Source: Ceratorhiza oryzae-sativae
Taxonomy: Eukaryota > Basidiomycota > Agaricomycetes > Cantharellales > Ceratobasidiaceae
NCBI GenBank assembly: GCA_030998015.1
Contig: JARWMV010000030.1
Coordinates: 124,001-188,000, forward strand
Length of the DNA stretch: 64,000 nt
Direction: 5' to 3'
Position numbers and translations under genes: made by a program. Positions 12,973-23,190 of this stretch are shown here, in pieces. How positions within the stretch are numbered: position 1 is the first letter of the stretch; each line of letters opens with the position of its first letter. Below the pieces are notes generated by a model. The model was not told where the DNA came from, made no database searches, and saw only the letters and a program-made list of their open reading frames with translations.

Positions 12973-14743
12973 CTATGCCTGAACCTCGGGATGTCCGGAG
13001 TACCCTGGCGCTGCAACCAAGTTAGATGACATGCTCGACTATTGGTTAATTCTAATATCTACTCACCGGAGGTAGCAGATAGCGAGGCCGGATACTGGAG
13101 ATAGAAAATACGAATGATGAATATGTCTAAACTGGAATTGACTGACCTGTCCATCAAACCTCTGCAAGCTCGCTCCGCCATACACCAAAGGTGAATCGTA
13201 CCCCGACATAGGGGGAGAGCTCCAACCAGAGGGTTGTTGAACACTTTGAACATCCCCTCCGGTGCTTTGGGCCGTCTTTCTTCGTTGACGAAGCAACAGC
13301 CGTGCGCCGAATAATGATAATAACGCTATAACCGCAGCACCACCAACCGATGCCCCCACTATCGCATTGGTAGACATGACTGTTTGGCTGCCACCCTGTG
13401 AATTATTGCTCGGCCTGTTGGTCCGGTAGCGAAACTAGATGAGGTAGAGCTTGCTGCTGTCCCAGAGCTCGAAGCGGTAGCAGGTCAGCAAGTTGACATG
13501 ACCAGAGAAAAGATTCCATATCTACCCAGGGATGTATCTGAAAAAGTCTATGCTTGCGCTACTCCCGGCTTGGCCGGCATGCGTAATAGTAATGATATGG
13601 GGAGCGTCACTAAGGTCACTCTTTCCCCAAGTCATTCGTTGCGTGCGCTGAAAAATATCGGCGGAGAAATACATTAGACTCTTGAACAAGCTGAAAACGT
13701 AAATACAAAACTTACAGAGAGTGTCTGTATATCAGTGCCCGTATTAACAATCTCTGGTGGACCTCCGTCGATGCTAATCTGAACGACAGAGTTTCCCACA
13801 ACATAATCCGTAAAGTACCAAATGCCTGTGCCGATGAAACGGAAACTACAAGAGTCACCAGGAGTAGTGGTTGTGTGGGTCGAGCCGTGTAAATAATTCA
13901 AACTGTCGGGTATGGAGTTCTACATGCAATCTAATGAAACATTCCTTTCAATTCAGTTCTACTCACCTTGAGTTGCCAACCGCTACCAGAGTATGTAACT
14001 GTACCATCCGAGTCGTCAATGATGACAGCGCTGCTCGGCACACTTGACGCGCCGCTGAAAACAATGTTTATAGATGAATTTCTTTCATGGGCATGGCCAA
14101 CTCACGGGCCAAAGCCCAGCGGCGTGACATCCGAACTTCCGGCCAAAGGCACGATCCTTTCAAGCAACCCGGGTTGATTTTGCAACATACGGAATACGAA
14201 TTGCACGGCTCACTCGAAGAAATCCAAGCCTATGATTCCTCTTAGCGGATTGATACTGGCCCCCACATTGCTTATAGTAATCTGGTGGTCATTCGCATCC
14301 AGATCTGGAGAAGTCCATAGAAGTTGCTGGAACAGGAATCCCGATGGAGGGGCAGCAACACCAACAGTCGTTGACGTCTGTCCATCAATTCGTATGCTGG
14401 CTGATCCACCCTTGGGATCCCTGTCGCTGTAGTATTTAATTGATGCTCCTAATGTATACTATTAGTTCGCCAAGTTCAATAGACTTAACATCTGGAACGC
14501 ACCCCGGAAGAAGAAAACTATCGTCGCATCGGGTGTATTCGTCACGGTCATCGATCCGTTGTATCGTGAAGCTGCGTGTCCCGGATTGTAGTTATCCCAT
14601 CCGTCACCCCCAAATTGAATGCCACCCGGGTTTGAGTTACTGAACGCATATGTGTCATCTATTCTCACGGGCAATTGTCCCAGCGCGAAATCCAAACAAA
14701 GCAACAGACCAAGGAAGCCTATATATCTGTGTCCTAGAATCAT
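12973..14743 (-). CDS. array copy D: secreted two-module single-pass membrane protein
   Basis: The ATG at 14743 starts MILGHRYIGFLGLLLCLDFA, a signal peptide. A longer open frame upstream to 14893 lacks support. Module 1: VRIDDTYAFSNSNPGGIQ, intron after FFFRG, KYYSDRDPKGG, LLWTSPDLDANDHQITIS, GLDFFE, intron, IVPLAG. Module 2: AVIIDDSDGTVTYSGSGW, intron, GSTHTTTTPGDSC, FIGTGIWYFTDY, ISIDGGPP, intron, GKSDLSDAPHIITITHAG, DFFRYIPG. Then a linker, helix (NAIVGASVGGAAVIALLSLF), basic RQRRK and a tail. Two small introns near the end (donors GTCAGT and GTGAGT) join PGYSGHPEVQA and TAG at 12973. The linker around 13385-13480 is the least certain part. This copy gives the clearest view of the shared exon plan. 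Confidence 0.75.
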
Positions 14744-15928
14744 TATGCCGAGGTGGTAACACAGGAGCGGTCGAGTGCTGATGAAGAACCACAAGCTTAT
14801 ATAGATTTGGGATTGGCCCTCGCTGTTCCTCGCTGTCTGCTTGGTATTCCATATCTGATCGGCATTCGAGAGCCACCTGAGCCTCGCATTCAATGGCTTG
14901 ACAGGTGCCTTGGAGCGACGGGCCCGTCTAGGTTCGGTGATGAACCGTCACCGAGATTGGACGCGCTGATCTCTCGCGCGCTAATGGGTGCACTACAAGT
15001 GCCAAGCGACAGGTTGTTTAGCTTGCGAGTGGTTTTGTTTGGTGCAGTGATTGTCCAGTGAGCTTCAGAAAGGTGTTTTTGATAGACCGCACCGTCCAAC
15101 CGATTCAGCCCTGGTTTGATGAACGACATCCTGTCAAGGCCGAAATATCAAATTAGGGACCTGAAGAGGCGAAGATCCTTGATGCTCGCGACCGGTCGAT
15201 CAATGACGAATTTATATTTACGCATGCTACCTCAAAGTTGTAAGTTTGGCTTCGGAACGGGATCTTATGTGTATTCGCGAACAGTTGTATATTCAAATTA
15301 CTGTACTCGCGATCTACCGTCCAAGGACCAATTTCTAGCCCACTCGCCCTTGTTACCCGAGCGTTTCTCGGCCAATCCCCGAAAATCTACTTGGTACGTG
15401 ATAATGCCCCATGTCCAAGTGTGCCGCTGAGCGCTAACCAGGTGCTGATAATACTAGCAGCCGTGCTACTTCCGATCTAGTGACCGCTCAGAGGCATACT
15501 TAGAGCTGTGGAGCTAGTATGTGCTAGCTAGTTTGGCTGAGTTGGCGCCGCGTTAAAATTGACGAGTTGGACAGATTCTTAGACTGCGGTGCCGAATAAG
15601 TCTCCAGACACCAACAATGCTCGCCATATTCGTAGGCGAACCCATGCTTGTACAGCCAGTTCACAAATGCAGGCCGAAGTTAGATTTACATCACCGTAAC
15701 ATAGCACCATCGCTCCCCCAATTTATTCATTTACTCGCTCAATTTAGTATGCTGAATATCATACGGATATTCGGCCGGGTCACGTGAGGTCTGGAACTCC
15801 CGGCAGTGGCTAGTTTGCCCTCACTCCGACTGCACTTCCGATTTGCGAGGCGCCTTCCCACGTAATAGTTCACTTTCCTCGCTTTATAAAGCCCTCGACC
15901 CGTAACAGCGCATCGTATCGATACAGCA
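14744..15928. other. divergent intergenic region between copy D and the methyltransferase
   Basis: Holds the upstream regions of both genes and a degenerate MITE-like segment at about 15440-15550. No further gene supported. Confidence 0.4.
15440..15550. repeat. degenerate MITE-like segment
   Basis: The block GATCTAGTGACCGCTCAG followed by CTTAGAGC and GCTAGCTAGTTTGGCTGAGT matches the second half of the element at 63366-63521 with several mismatches. Ends are eroded, so coordinates are approximate. Confidence 0.4.
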
Positions 15929-17448
15929 ATGCGTACTCCACTTCACGATCATGACTTATTCCAATCAGTTGGCGAGGAAGCTAACCCCATCGTCGTTGTT
16001 CCCGCCGATACGACACCGGATCTAACCCCTGACGAAGACGACTCGATGTTCTGGGACTCTGCAAGTAGCCACCATACGCTCAGCACAATCCAAAGTAGAG
16101 AGGTGGCAGGTGAGACTTCATTCTGACATGATAGGAGCATTCATTGCTCTGGAGCTGTTTCCATGTCGCGCTCTCCGTTTTCGTGATTCCCATTCGTCAG
16201 GTGTTGTTTATGCTTCCGATCAGCACTAACTATTTAATGAAGATTATTTTCGTTCTATTTTTGGCTATACCTTTTGCGCTGATGAGAGTGTCCCTCTCGT
16301 TTGGCCTGCCGATTCCACCGCAGAACGACTTGACGTTGTTCAACATGTAATAATGCACCTCTGTATGGGGGGACAGAACGTTCCACCGGCAGTTGATGAG
16401 ATGTTACGAACTGGCGGCGTAGGGGAGAATAAAGCAGGGGCAAGAGTGCTTGATATGGTTACCAACAGTGGTACTTGGTACGCCTTCGCTCTATTTCTCT
16501 CTCTCTGGTTTCATTCATATTGAATAGTGGCGCCTCAGGGTCAACGAGATGGCCTCCGTCTATTCCACAGCGTCGTTCATATCCCTCGATTCCAAACCTC
16601 TCATCCCTCACCGGCCGCACTCTAGGATCCAGTTCGAGGTTTATGACTTCTATGCTGGGATCGTGGAATCTGATAATAGCTTCGACCTTGTGCATCTGAG
16701 GCAAGGAGTGCTTGCTGTGAGTCGTACCACACAAATCAAATCTTACGGGGGTCAAGCGTTGAATTCTAATGCGACATTTTGCTTGGTTTTCCCGATGTAG
16801 ACAAAGAATTTCAATTTTCTGCTTCAAGAGCTTCATCGTGTCTTAAAGCCAAGTGGCTATATTATGATAAGTGAGATTCCAATGGAGGGATTCGAGGGTA
16901 TGTTTTTGCTGCATCAATCATGGGGCCTAGGCTATGATTTGAAGCATAAGCACTGATTTCTTAGATGCTGAACTTCAAGTCCCTATTCATTCCGCTGTCC
17001 ACATTGCCGAAGCTATCAAGCTCGTCTACGATACCTGCAAAGCTGAAGGCGCTGATGTCACGGTCTGGCATGATATATCTGCTCGACTCAGCCCTGATCA
17101 TGTACTCTGGGGCAACCATCAGACTGAACTCACCGAATCTTCTCTCGACCCTAACGAAAGGCAGGAGGATACTTGGCCCGCAAGAGGATTTCGTGATATT
17201 AATCTACGTAGCATACCGCTCCCCATCGGTGCTTGGCCTGCGGACGAAAACCAAAAGATTTTGGGTAGCTTGACACGTCTCTGGGGTACCATCATGCAGA
17301 ATCGCTTTTACCGATGGTGATGTTGAAGGGGGAGATGGAGGAGGAGCAAGCTCGCGAATTCATCCAAAAGCTGCATCAGGAGGTTATGGAGGTAGACCGC
17401 TACCGAGTCTATCTCGCATATCATATATGCCTTGCAAGGAAAATATAG
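15929..17448 (+). pseudogene. UMTA-type SAM-dependent methyltransferase, probably decaying
   Basis: Exons on the plus strand: 15929-16108 (acidic start with PDLTPDEDDSMFWDS), about 16250-16477, about 16532-16718, 16801-16898 and 16965-17448. Family blocks are [38 protein letters not shown] and AEGADVTVWHDISARL, ending with EEEQAREFIQKLHQEV. Two defects are visible. The glycine-rich SAM loop after VLD reads MVTNSGTW instead of a GxGxG-like motif, and the frame ending IMQNRFYRW-stop must shift by one base near 17300 to reach the conserved tail. The segment between exons 1 and 2 is also poorly explained. Its product, if any, would be an LaeA-like/UMTA methyltransferase. It lies opposite in orientation to the flanking surface-protein array. 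Confidence 0.65.
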
Positions 17449-18207
17449 CCCGCCAGAGTTTTCAAAAAGGAATCATGCTCAAAACCGAAAGGGATAGTCC
17501 TGATGTCTGTCACTCTGGGACTTCCTTTGTAATATAACATATACCATAGGTTACCATTTGCGAGAGGATTTGGCCGTGTTACTTCCCAGTACTTTGAGAC
17601 AAATGTAAAATTCGTAGGAAAAAAAATTGTGAGCTATACTACTCAGCTGAGAACGGTTCTCTTGTGGGGTATTTCTGACAGACCGTTGGTGTTCAGCGGG
17701 CTCAACCACACAGAGGTGAGTCACCCACCGACGAGCTGACCCTCAGCACTGCCATCCGCCCACGGAGTAGTTACTTCAACCAATCTGAGTTGCTAGAGTG
17801 CTGCCAAGCATGCTCAAATGGCTCAACTTGCAGATACAAAACGAAGCTTCTCTTATGCGATGCCATGAAATATGGAAAAATATGATGCTCCATATGAATC
17901 ATGGAGTAGCGATACTGCAACGAACGGGACTGCGAAATTTACGGGATTGTCCAATGGATATCACCTGTAGGAGCTGGTAGCACATAATTTTTCCATTGGC
18001 ATGTGTTGTCAATGACTTCTTTTTGTCACATTCGACCGATGGTGATTTCCACACCGCTTCTAATGGGATGGTTTGTGTTGTGCTGATTGTCACCTTACGC
18101 CCACTCCTTGGGTACTAGATATTCCATATAAATGTTGTTGTATTTCTTTTTGTTGCGTGAATAATCCGACGGAGGCTAGGGTATGAAGCTCCCGTCTTGG
18201 TTTGTTA
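17449..18207. other. intergenic, possible eroded 5' part of the second methyltransferase copy
   Basis: The region precedes the second methyltransferase fragment, but I cannot align it to the upstream exons of the first copy by eye. Confidence 0.3.
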
Positions 18208-18262
18208 GGTACTAAACATCGAGTTCACCTTCATTCCGCCACCTATGTCGCCAAAGCTATTA

Positions 18263-18429
18263 CTCGGCCAAAATCCAATTCGCTACTGAGGGCTAGTCAG
18301 AGCGCCGGTTCTACCTAAGCAGAATAAACGCCAGTAGCGCTGCTAATCTGAGCTACCCGGGTGTCAATTCGGCTTAGGTAGAACCAGGGCGATAACTAGC
18401 CCTAACTAGCGAATTTGCTTTTGGCCGAG
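18263..18429 (+). mobile_element. MITE copy 1, 167 bp
   Basis: Begins CTCGGCCAAAATCCAATTCG and ends with the inverted match GCGAATTTGCTTTTGGCCGAG. The terminal repeats run about 25-35 bp with mismatches and are flanked by TA on both sides. The interior (CGCCGGTTCTACCTAAGCAG, ACCCGGGTGTCAATTCGGCT) is identical in arrangement to the element at 18734-18890, read on the other strand. It contains no open frame. Confidence 0.85.
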
Positions 18430-18733
18430 TATAAGCCTGTCCGCGACATGTGCGAGGCCGAAGGGGGCAGACATCACTGCCTGGGACGACATGCTTGCCG
18501 GACTCAACCCTGATCATATGCTCTGGGGTAACCACCAGACCGAACTCGATCAAATCTTCTCTCGATAGCAATGAGAAGCGGGATGATACTCGACTCATAC
18601 GAAGATTTCGAGACATTCGTCTGTGTACCATACCACCTCCCTTTGGCACCGGGCATGCGGATGAAACCCAAAAGACCTCGGGTGGCTTAATTCGTTTGAG
18701 AGGTCACCATCATGCATAACGGCTTTAGCCTGC

Positions 18734-18890
18734 CTCGGCCAAAAGCAAATTCGCTAGTTAGGGCTAGTTATCGCCCTGGTTCTACCAAAGCCGAATTGAC
18801 ACCCGGGTAGCTCAGATTAGCAGCACTACTGGCGTTTATTCTGCTTAGGTAGAACCGGCGCTCTGACTAGCGAATTGGATTTTGGCCGAG
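18734..18890 (-). mobile_element. MITE copy 2, 157 bp, inverted relative to copy 1
   Basis: Near reverse complement of 18263-18429: starts CTCGGCCAAAAGCAAATTCG and ends GCGAATTGGATTTTGGCCGAG. It sits in the second methyltransferase fragment at the position matching CGCTTTTACC of the intact-looking copy. The pair can fold into a long hairpin with a loop of about 300 nt. Confidence 0.85.
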
Positions 18891-19021
18891 TGTAGCGATG
18901 CTGAGGAGGATGGAGGAAGAACAAGTTCGCGAGTTTATCCAAAATGTGCTCCAGGAGGTCGCAAGCGCGGATCGCTACTGGATCTATCTCATATATCATG
19001 TCCCTTGTGAGGAAACTATAA

Positions 19022-20691
19022 CATGTCAGAGAATGATATTTTTCAAATGAAATCAAGTAGGAAACTAAAGCAGGTAGTGCGGATATATATTACTTTGGAC
19101 GTATGTACATGTTGGTATAGCATATACCAGACAAAATAAAACCTTCCCCTCCGAATCATCGTACCCACCAGGCTACAGCAATGAGGGCCGCAAAGTTCTC
19201 TGGGAAAGTGCAAACCCCACCGCCTACCGCAAGTACCCATAGATCACATTCTTATTATTAGAACATGCCCAAAATTCCCTTCGTCATAGCCGATTGGTAA
19301 TGCACGTAACTTCTCTTAAAGAGAATGTCTTGTGCTACGATGCTCGCCATCTCATGCCACGTGTACAAGCTCCCATATGCGCGTGAAGGGCCCGCACACT
19401 CCTCCAGCATGAAATTCCCAAGAGCTTACGACTTGACTGCTCCGAAACTGCTCAAGACTTGAACACCGATTCAAGACGGAGCCCTGAGACTCATTCAGGT
19501 CGCTTGCTATATCACCTTCTGGTCACAAAAGGTGGTGTTAAGCGTCCACCGCCCTGATTAAGCTATACCATGGCGTGTAAATCCGACCTGCGACAGGAGA
19601 TCCTTAAGCCACAACTAGGTCCAACCCGAATTGGGGATCTGGTTGATTTCAAATATGAGAAACTTTCGGTTCGGCTGAAAGTCGGCTGTCCCGAACGACG
19701 TTTGTTGTATTCTCTAGCAGAATTTACGGATCGCCTGTCGAATTTAGACATGAAGCGTTTGGCGATGTAACAAGGCCTGGGGTCGGCAAGGATGCTGGTT
19801 GTAGACCAAACAACACAGGGCTTTGCTTTTCAACTACGCCAAGAGTTTACTATCATAAAGCTTCAGACCTTGGACCAGCCAGCCAATCAGAACCAGTTAT
19901 TCTGAATTGTTGCGTCTTTCGAACGCATAAGGTAAGCATCAGCCATCGACCACCAACTGAGATTTGATGGGCACCGGAAGGGTTCAAACGAGATTATTTG
20001 GGACATTACTTGCCAGCGAGGGCGAATATGGAGAACCCGTCAAACAGAAGTGTTCAAAATAATCTCGCTTGAACCCTTCCGGTGCCCATCAAATCTCAGT
20101 TGGTGGTCGATGGCCGACGCTTATCTTACTTCACTTGGGTTGGTGTCACATGACCACCGAGCTATACAGTCGTTGGGTTTCGCGGGCTTTGATATATCCA
20201 ATCCTACTCTGGTAAAGTATTCATACATTTATCTCACAATGAAGAAAAGTTTAATTGGAAAAGCCATGTTTCGCTTTAGTGTCGGAGCTCAAGCTAAACC
20301 TAACCTGTGTATCATGGGTCGGCGTTCGTCTCATAGCCGAGCCAATCCCGGCCTGGAATCGCCGAGGCCGATTCAATAGCACAGCTTGAAGAGACCGCAG
20401 GGCCAGTCCCTTAGCGGGAACGTGTGCCGGGCTGCCCCGCATTAAATTTATAGAGTCGAAGATAGTTGCATTACAACATAATTAATTGGACAAAGGTACG
20501 CAACACTTGCATTTTTGTCTGAATTACACTCGCATGATCCCAGTCTTACATATAGAAAAATCCGTGAAGCTCGTAAGAATCGCTGCACACCATATCATGT
20601 CGTATCAGTCTAACGTTGAGTATCTGGGTATCCTACATATCCACCCGCTGAAAAGTTTGCTATAAAACTGAATGAGTAATCCAGCAGCGCA
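19022..20691. other. intergenic with an imperfect hairpin
   Basis: Apart from the inverted repeat at 19931-20125, no gene is supported. The open frame 20050-20379 starts inside the right arm and shows no motif. Confidence 0.4.
19931..20125. repeat. long imperfect inverted repeat (hairpin)
   Basis: The left arm at about 19931-20003 and right arm at about 20052-20125 are reverse complements over about 72 bp. The central block from CCATCGACCACC through GGGTTCAA (about 44 bp) is perfect, with a handful of mismatches outside it. The loop is about 48 bp. It does not share the ends of the MITE family in this window. It could be a foldback element or a source of small RNA. Confidence 0.85.
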
Positions 20692-22318
20692 CTAATCGAC
20701 GGGTTGCAACTTACTGTAAGCAGAACCTCTCCCACTCATGGGACCCGGGCTTGAGCTGGTATACTGTTCGACCAAAAGTCTATCAGAGCTCATGAACCCT
20801 ACCGCCCCCGGCGCCCGACTCACATGGCCGCTGCTTGTTGGGTTCGAATAGCTGAGACCAGACGGCGCTGGGCTCCTCCACCCTTCTTTTATATACGACT
20901 CTGCCGCGGGGTACGAAGGTGGTTGTTGAGCTTGTTCCATCCGACGTTGTTCTTCTTGTCGTTTTTCTCGTATGTCGCGTGCGCGGATGAGGAGGAACAG
21001 GATGAAAAGAGCGACGGCGACGACTCCGCCGACTATGCCTCCGATGATGGGTGCGATAGGGATAGGCTTAGTAGATGAACCGCTGTTCGAGCCGCTGCCT
21101 CTCGTATTGGCTGTGCCATTGCTGGATGTGACGCTCGAGCGTTAGTAGTGAGGCTGTGGAGGAGGAGTAGAACCCCACCTGGGCGTGTACATGAAAAAGT
21201 CAATGCTGGCTGGGGATCCAGCGTTTCCAACGTGTCTGACTGTCACGAGATGCCTCGAGTCCGACAGACCGGTCTTGCTCCATGTGAGCTTTTGTGAGCG
21301 CTACGCTCCAATCATTAGTTTAACCTTAATCGATCAAAAGAAATAACATACTGGACCGCTTCCTGAACTGGGAACGGTTTGCACCGTCTCGCCTGTTCCG
21401 CCATCGACGCTAATCGATACAGGAGCGTTCCCGTCTACGCTATCGGTAAAGTACCAGACGGCTGTACCAGTAAAGTTGAATGTGGCCGAGTCTCCGGGGT
21501 TTGTGGTTCTGTGAACCGTGCTTTGCAAGTAGGTCGCAGCACCTGAACCGTCGTTCTATGTGTGTCCCTAAGCCATCAGCGATAAATTTTTACATAATTA
21601 ATCGGTCTACTCACCCCTTGCTGCCAGCCTGAGCCGGAATACGTAACAGCACCATCCGTGTCGTCCGCGACCGAAGCGCCCGTCGGAACTTCGAAAGCGC
21701 CCCTAAACGTCATGACGCCCAGATCAGCGCTCATGTGCGATGCTTCGACCCAAAAATGAACTCACGGTCCCAACTGAGCCGGGCGTGGGTCTGTCCTCCC
21801 GGCCACGGGTGTGACCTCTAGCCAGTCCAACCCAAACGTCCCGCTGACTCCGGTTATGACAAGTTGGTGGTCTCCTGGGTCGAGTCCAGAGGTCGACCAG
21901 AGGAGCTGTTGGAATTGGAACTCGGAGGTGGGCGGTTTGCCGCTGATGTTGGCTACGAATGCGCCGTCGAGCGTAATGTTTATTGGCCCCCCTTTGGGAT
22001 CCCGATCGGCATAGTATTTAATTTCGTTCCCTACCGGACCGATATTATGAAAAGTCCTGATGCGAAATATGAATCCAGCAAACCTCGAAAGAAATATGTA
22101 AGATGGGCCCCGGGCAGTTCGGCGTTATGATAAGTGCCTTGGTATCGTCTGGGAGCATACCACGGGTTCTTGTCGTTCCATTCTCTTGCACTGTACTGAA
22201 TGCCATCAAGCGCTGTGTTCGAGTAGGCGTGCGCATCATCAATTCTGATTTGAGCTACGACGGTAGAGGCACATAGCAATAGTGTAGAGGCGAGATGGGC
22301 GAGCTGAACGTTCCGCAT
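20692..22318 (-). CDS. array copy E: secreted two-module single-pass membrane protein
   Basis: The ATG at 22318 opens MRNVQLAHLASTLLLCASTV, a signal peptide. Module 1: IRIDDAHAYSNTALDGIQY, KYYADRDPKGGP, LLWSTSGLDPGDHQLVITG, GLDWLEVTP. Module 2: DTDGAVTYSGSGWQQ, TTNPGDSATFNFTGTAVWYF, SISVDGGTG, TWSKTGLSDSRHLVTVRHVG, DFFMYTPR. A Ser/Gly-rich linker leads to the helix (APIIGGIVGGVVAVALFILF) and a charged stop-transfer RARDIREKRQEEQ. The long tail (about 80 residues) carries PPSYPA and is rich in Ser, Pro and Tyr, unlike the shorter tails of other copies. It ends TAG at 20692. Every exon reads openly, so this looks functional. The ligand is unknown. Confidence 0.8.
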
Positions 22319-23190
22319 TATCCTCTGAATGTGAAATTAATATTTGAACGAGGGCTGGGCGATGGCGGATGGACCAAGGGACAGTCTAAAGAGAGGGGGA
22401 TTGCCTGTGGGATGCATCTTATATTGTAGACGGATCGGCGCTATGCGGAAGACAGAGACCCCTGCCGCACAGCCTTTCTACCTATCGCTTGGCACCTGCG
22501 CATTTTGGGAATCCAGCCCTGACAGCCACCGGCAGACGACAGGCCAGACACCAGTGCGCCTATCGTCCCCATCTTCAACACGGACGTGTAGTAACTTTGA
22601 AATGTACCAATGAATAAATCAACCGTGTAGCCTGCGCTTCTTCAGCAACAAGCCCGCCCAATGATCCTGTGAAATACCAACAGACAATTTTCGATAATAA
22701 AGGATGCGAATAGACCTGGGTTCAGGAGTTTTAAAAATAAGTCAACGCGCCACGACGGGGGGGGGAGGTTTGTCACATGACCCGCGCCAACGCCTCCGCC
22801 TGCCACCGGGCATACTCGATTCTCAAGTGTACCTGCCCCTTGTTGGCCAATCGCAACTCTCTGACACGAACTGGGGCAGTGTGTGAATCGAACTGATCCT
22901 CCGGGTACGAACGAACGAGTTAGCCGGTCCCACACTCCAATGAAGACTCTCCCGTGTATGACTCGCACGACTGTCCTCACCCAGCCTCGTGTCTGACATA
23001 CCCGCGCTTTTACGATGACTCTGTGAAAGAGAGCCACCATTCGAGAGCCTTAGAACCTTGCCCCCTCTGAAAGAACCCGGTGCGCGGTGCACCGCAGCCA
23101 CTTGAATCAATTCGCAGAGATTTTATCGACAGAACTTCTTCACTGAAACCATGCAATGATCTATGATGTCATTGCGCATATAGCTCCATT
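22319..23190. other. intergenic between copies E and F
   Basis: Open frames at 22642-23110 on the minus strand have no recognisable motif. No repeat seen. Confidence 0.4.

Larger units (their letters stand above)
18208..19021 (+). pseudogene. second UMTA-type methyltransferase fragment, split by two MITEs
   Basis: Three pieces align with the last exon of the 15929-17448 gene: 18213-18262 (HRVHLHSATYVAKAI), 18430-18733 (CEAEGADITAWDDM, LNPDHMLWGNHQTEL) and 18891-19021 (EEEQVREFIQNVLQEV, ADRYWIYL). The first gap is MITE 18263-18429 and the second is MITE 18734-18890. Removing the first element rejoins the frame (AIKPVRDMCEAEGAD). The middle piece also has its own stop after DQIFSR, so the fragment was decaying independently of the insertions. 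It is a tandem partial duplicate of the upstream methyltransferase. Confidence 0.7.

Noticed and set aside
22850..22960. Second tRNA-like segment with GAATCGAAC on the complementary strand
   Set aside because: Stems do not pair around it.
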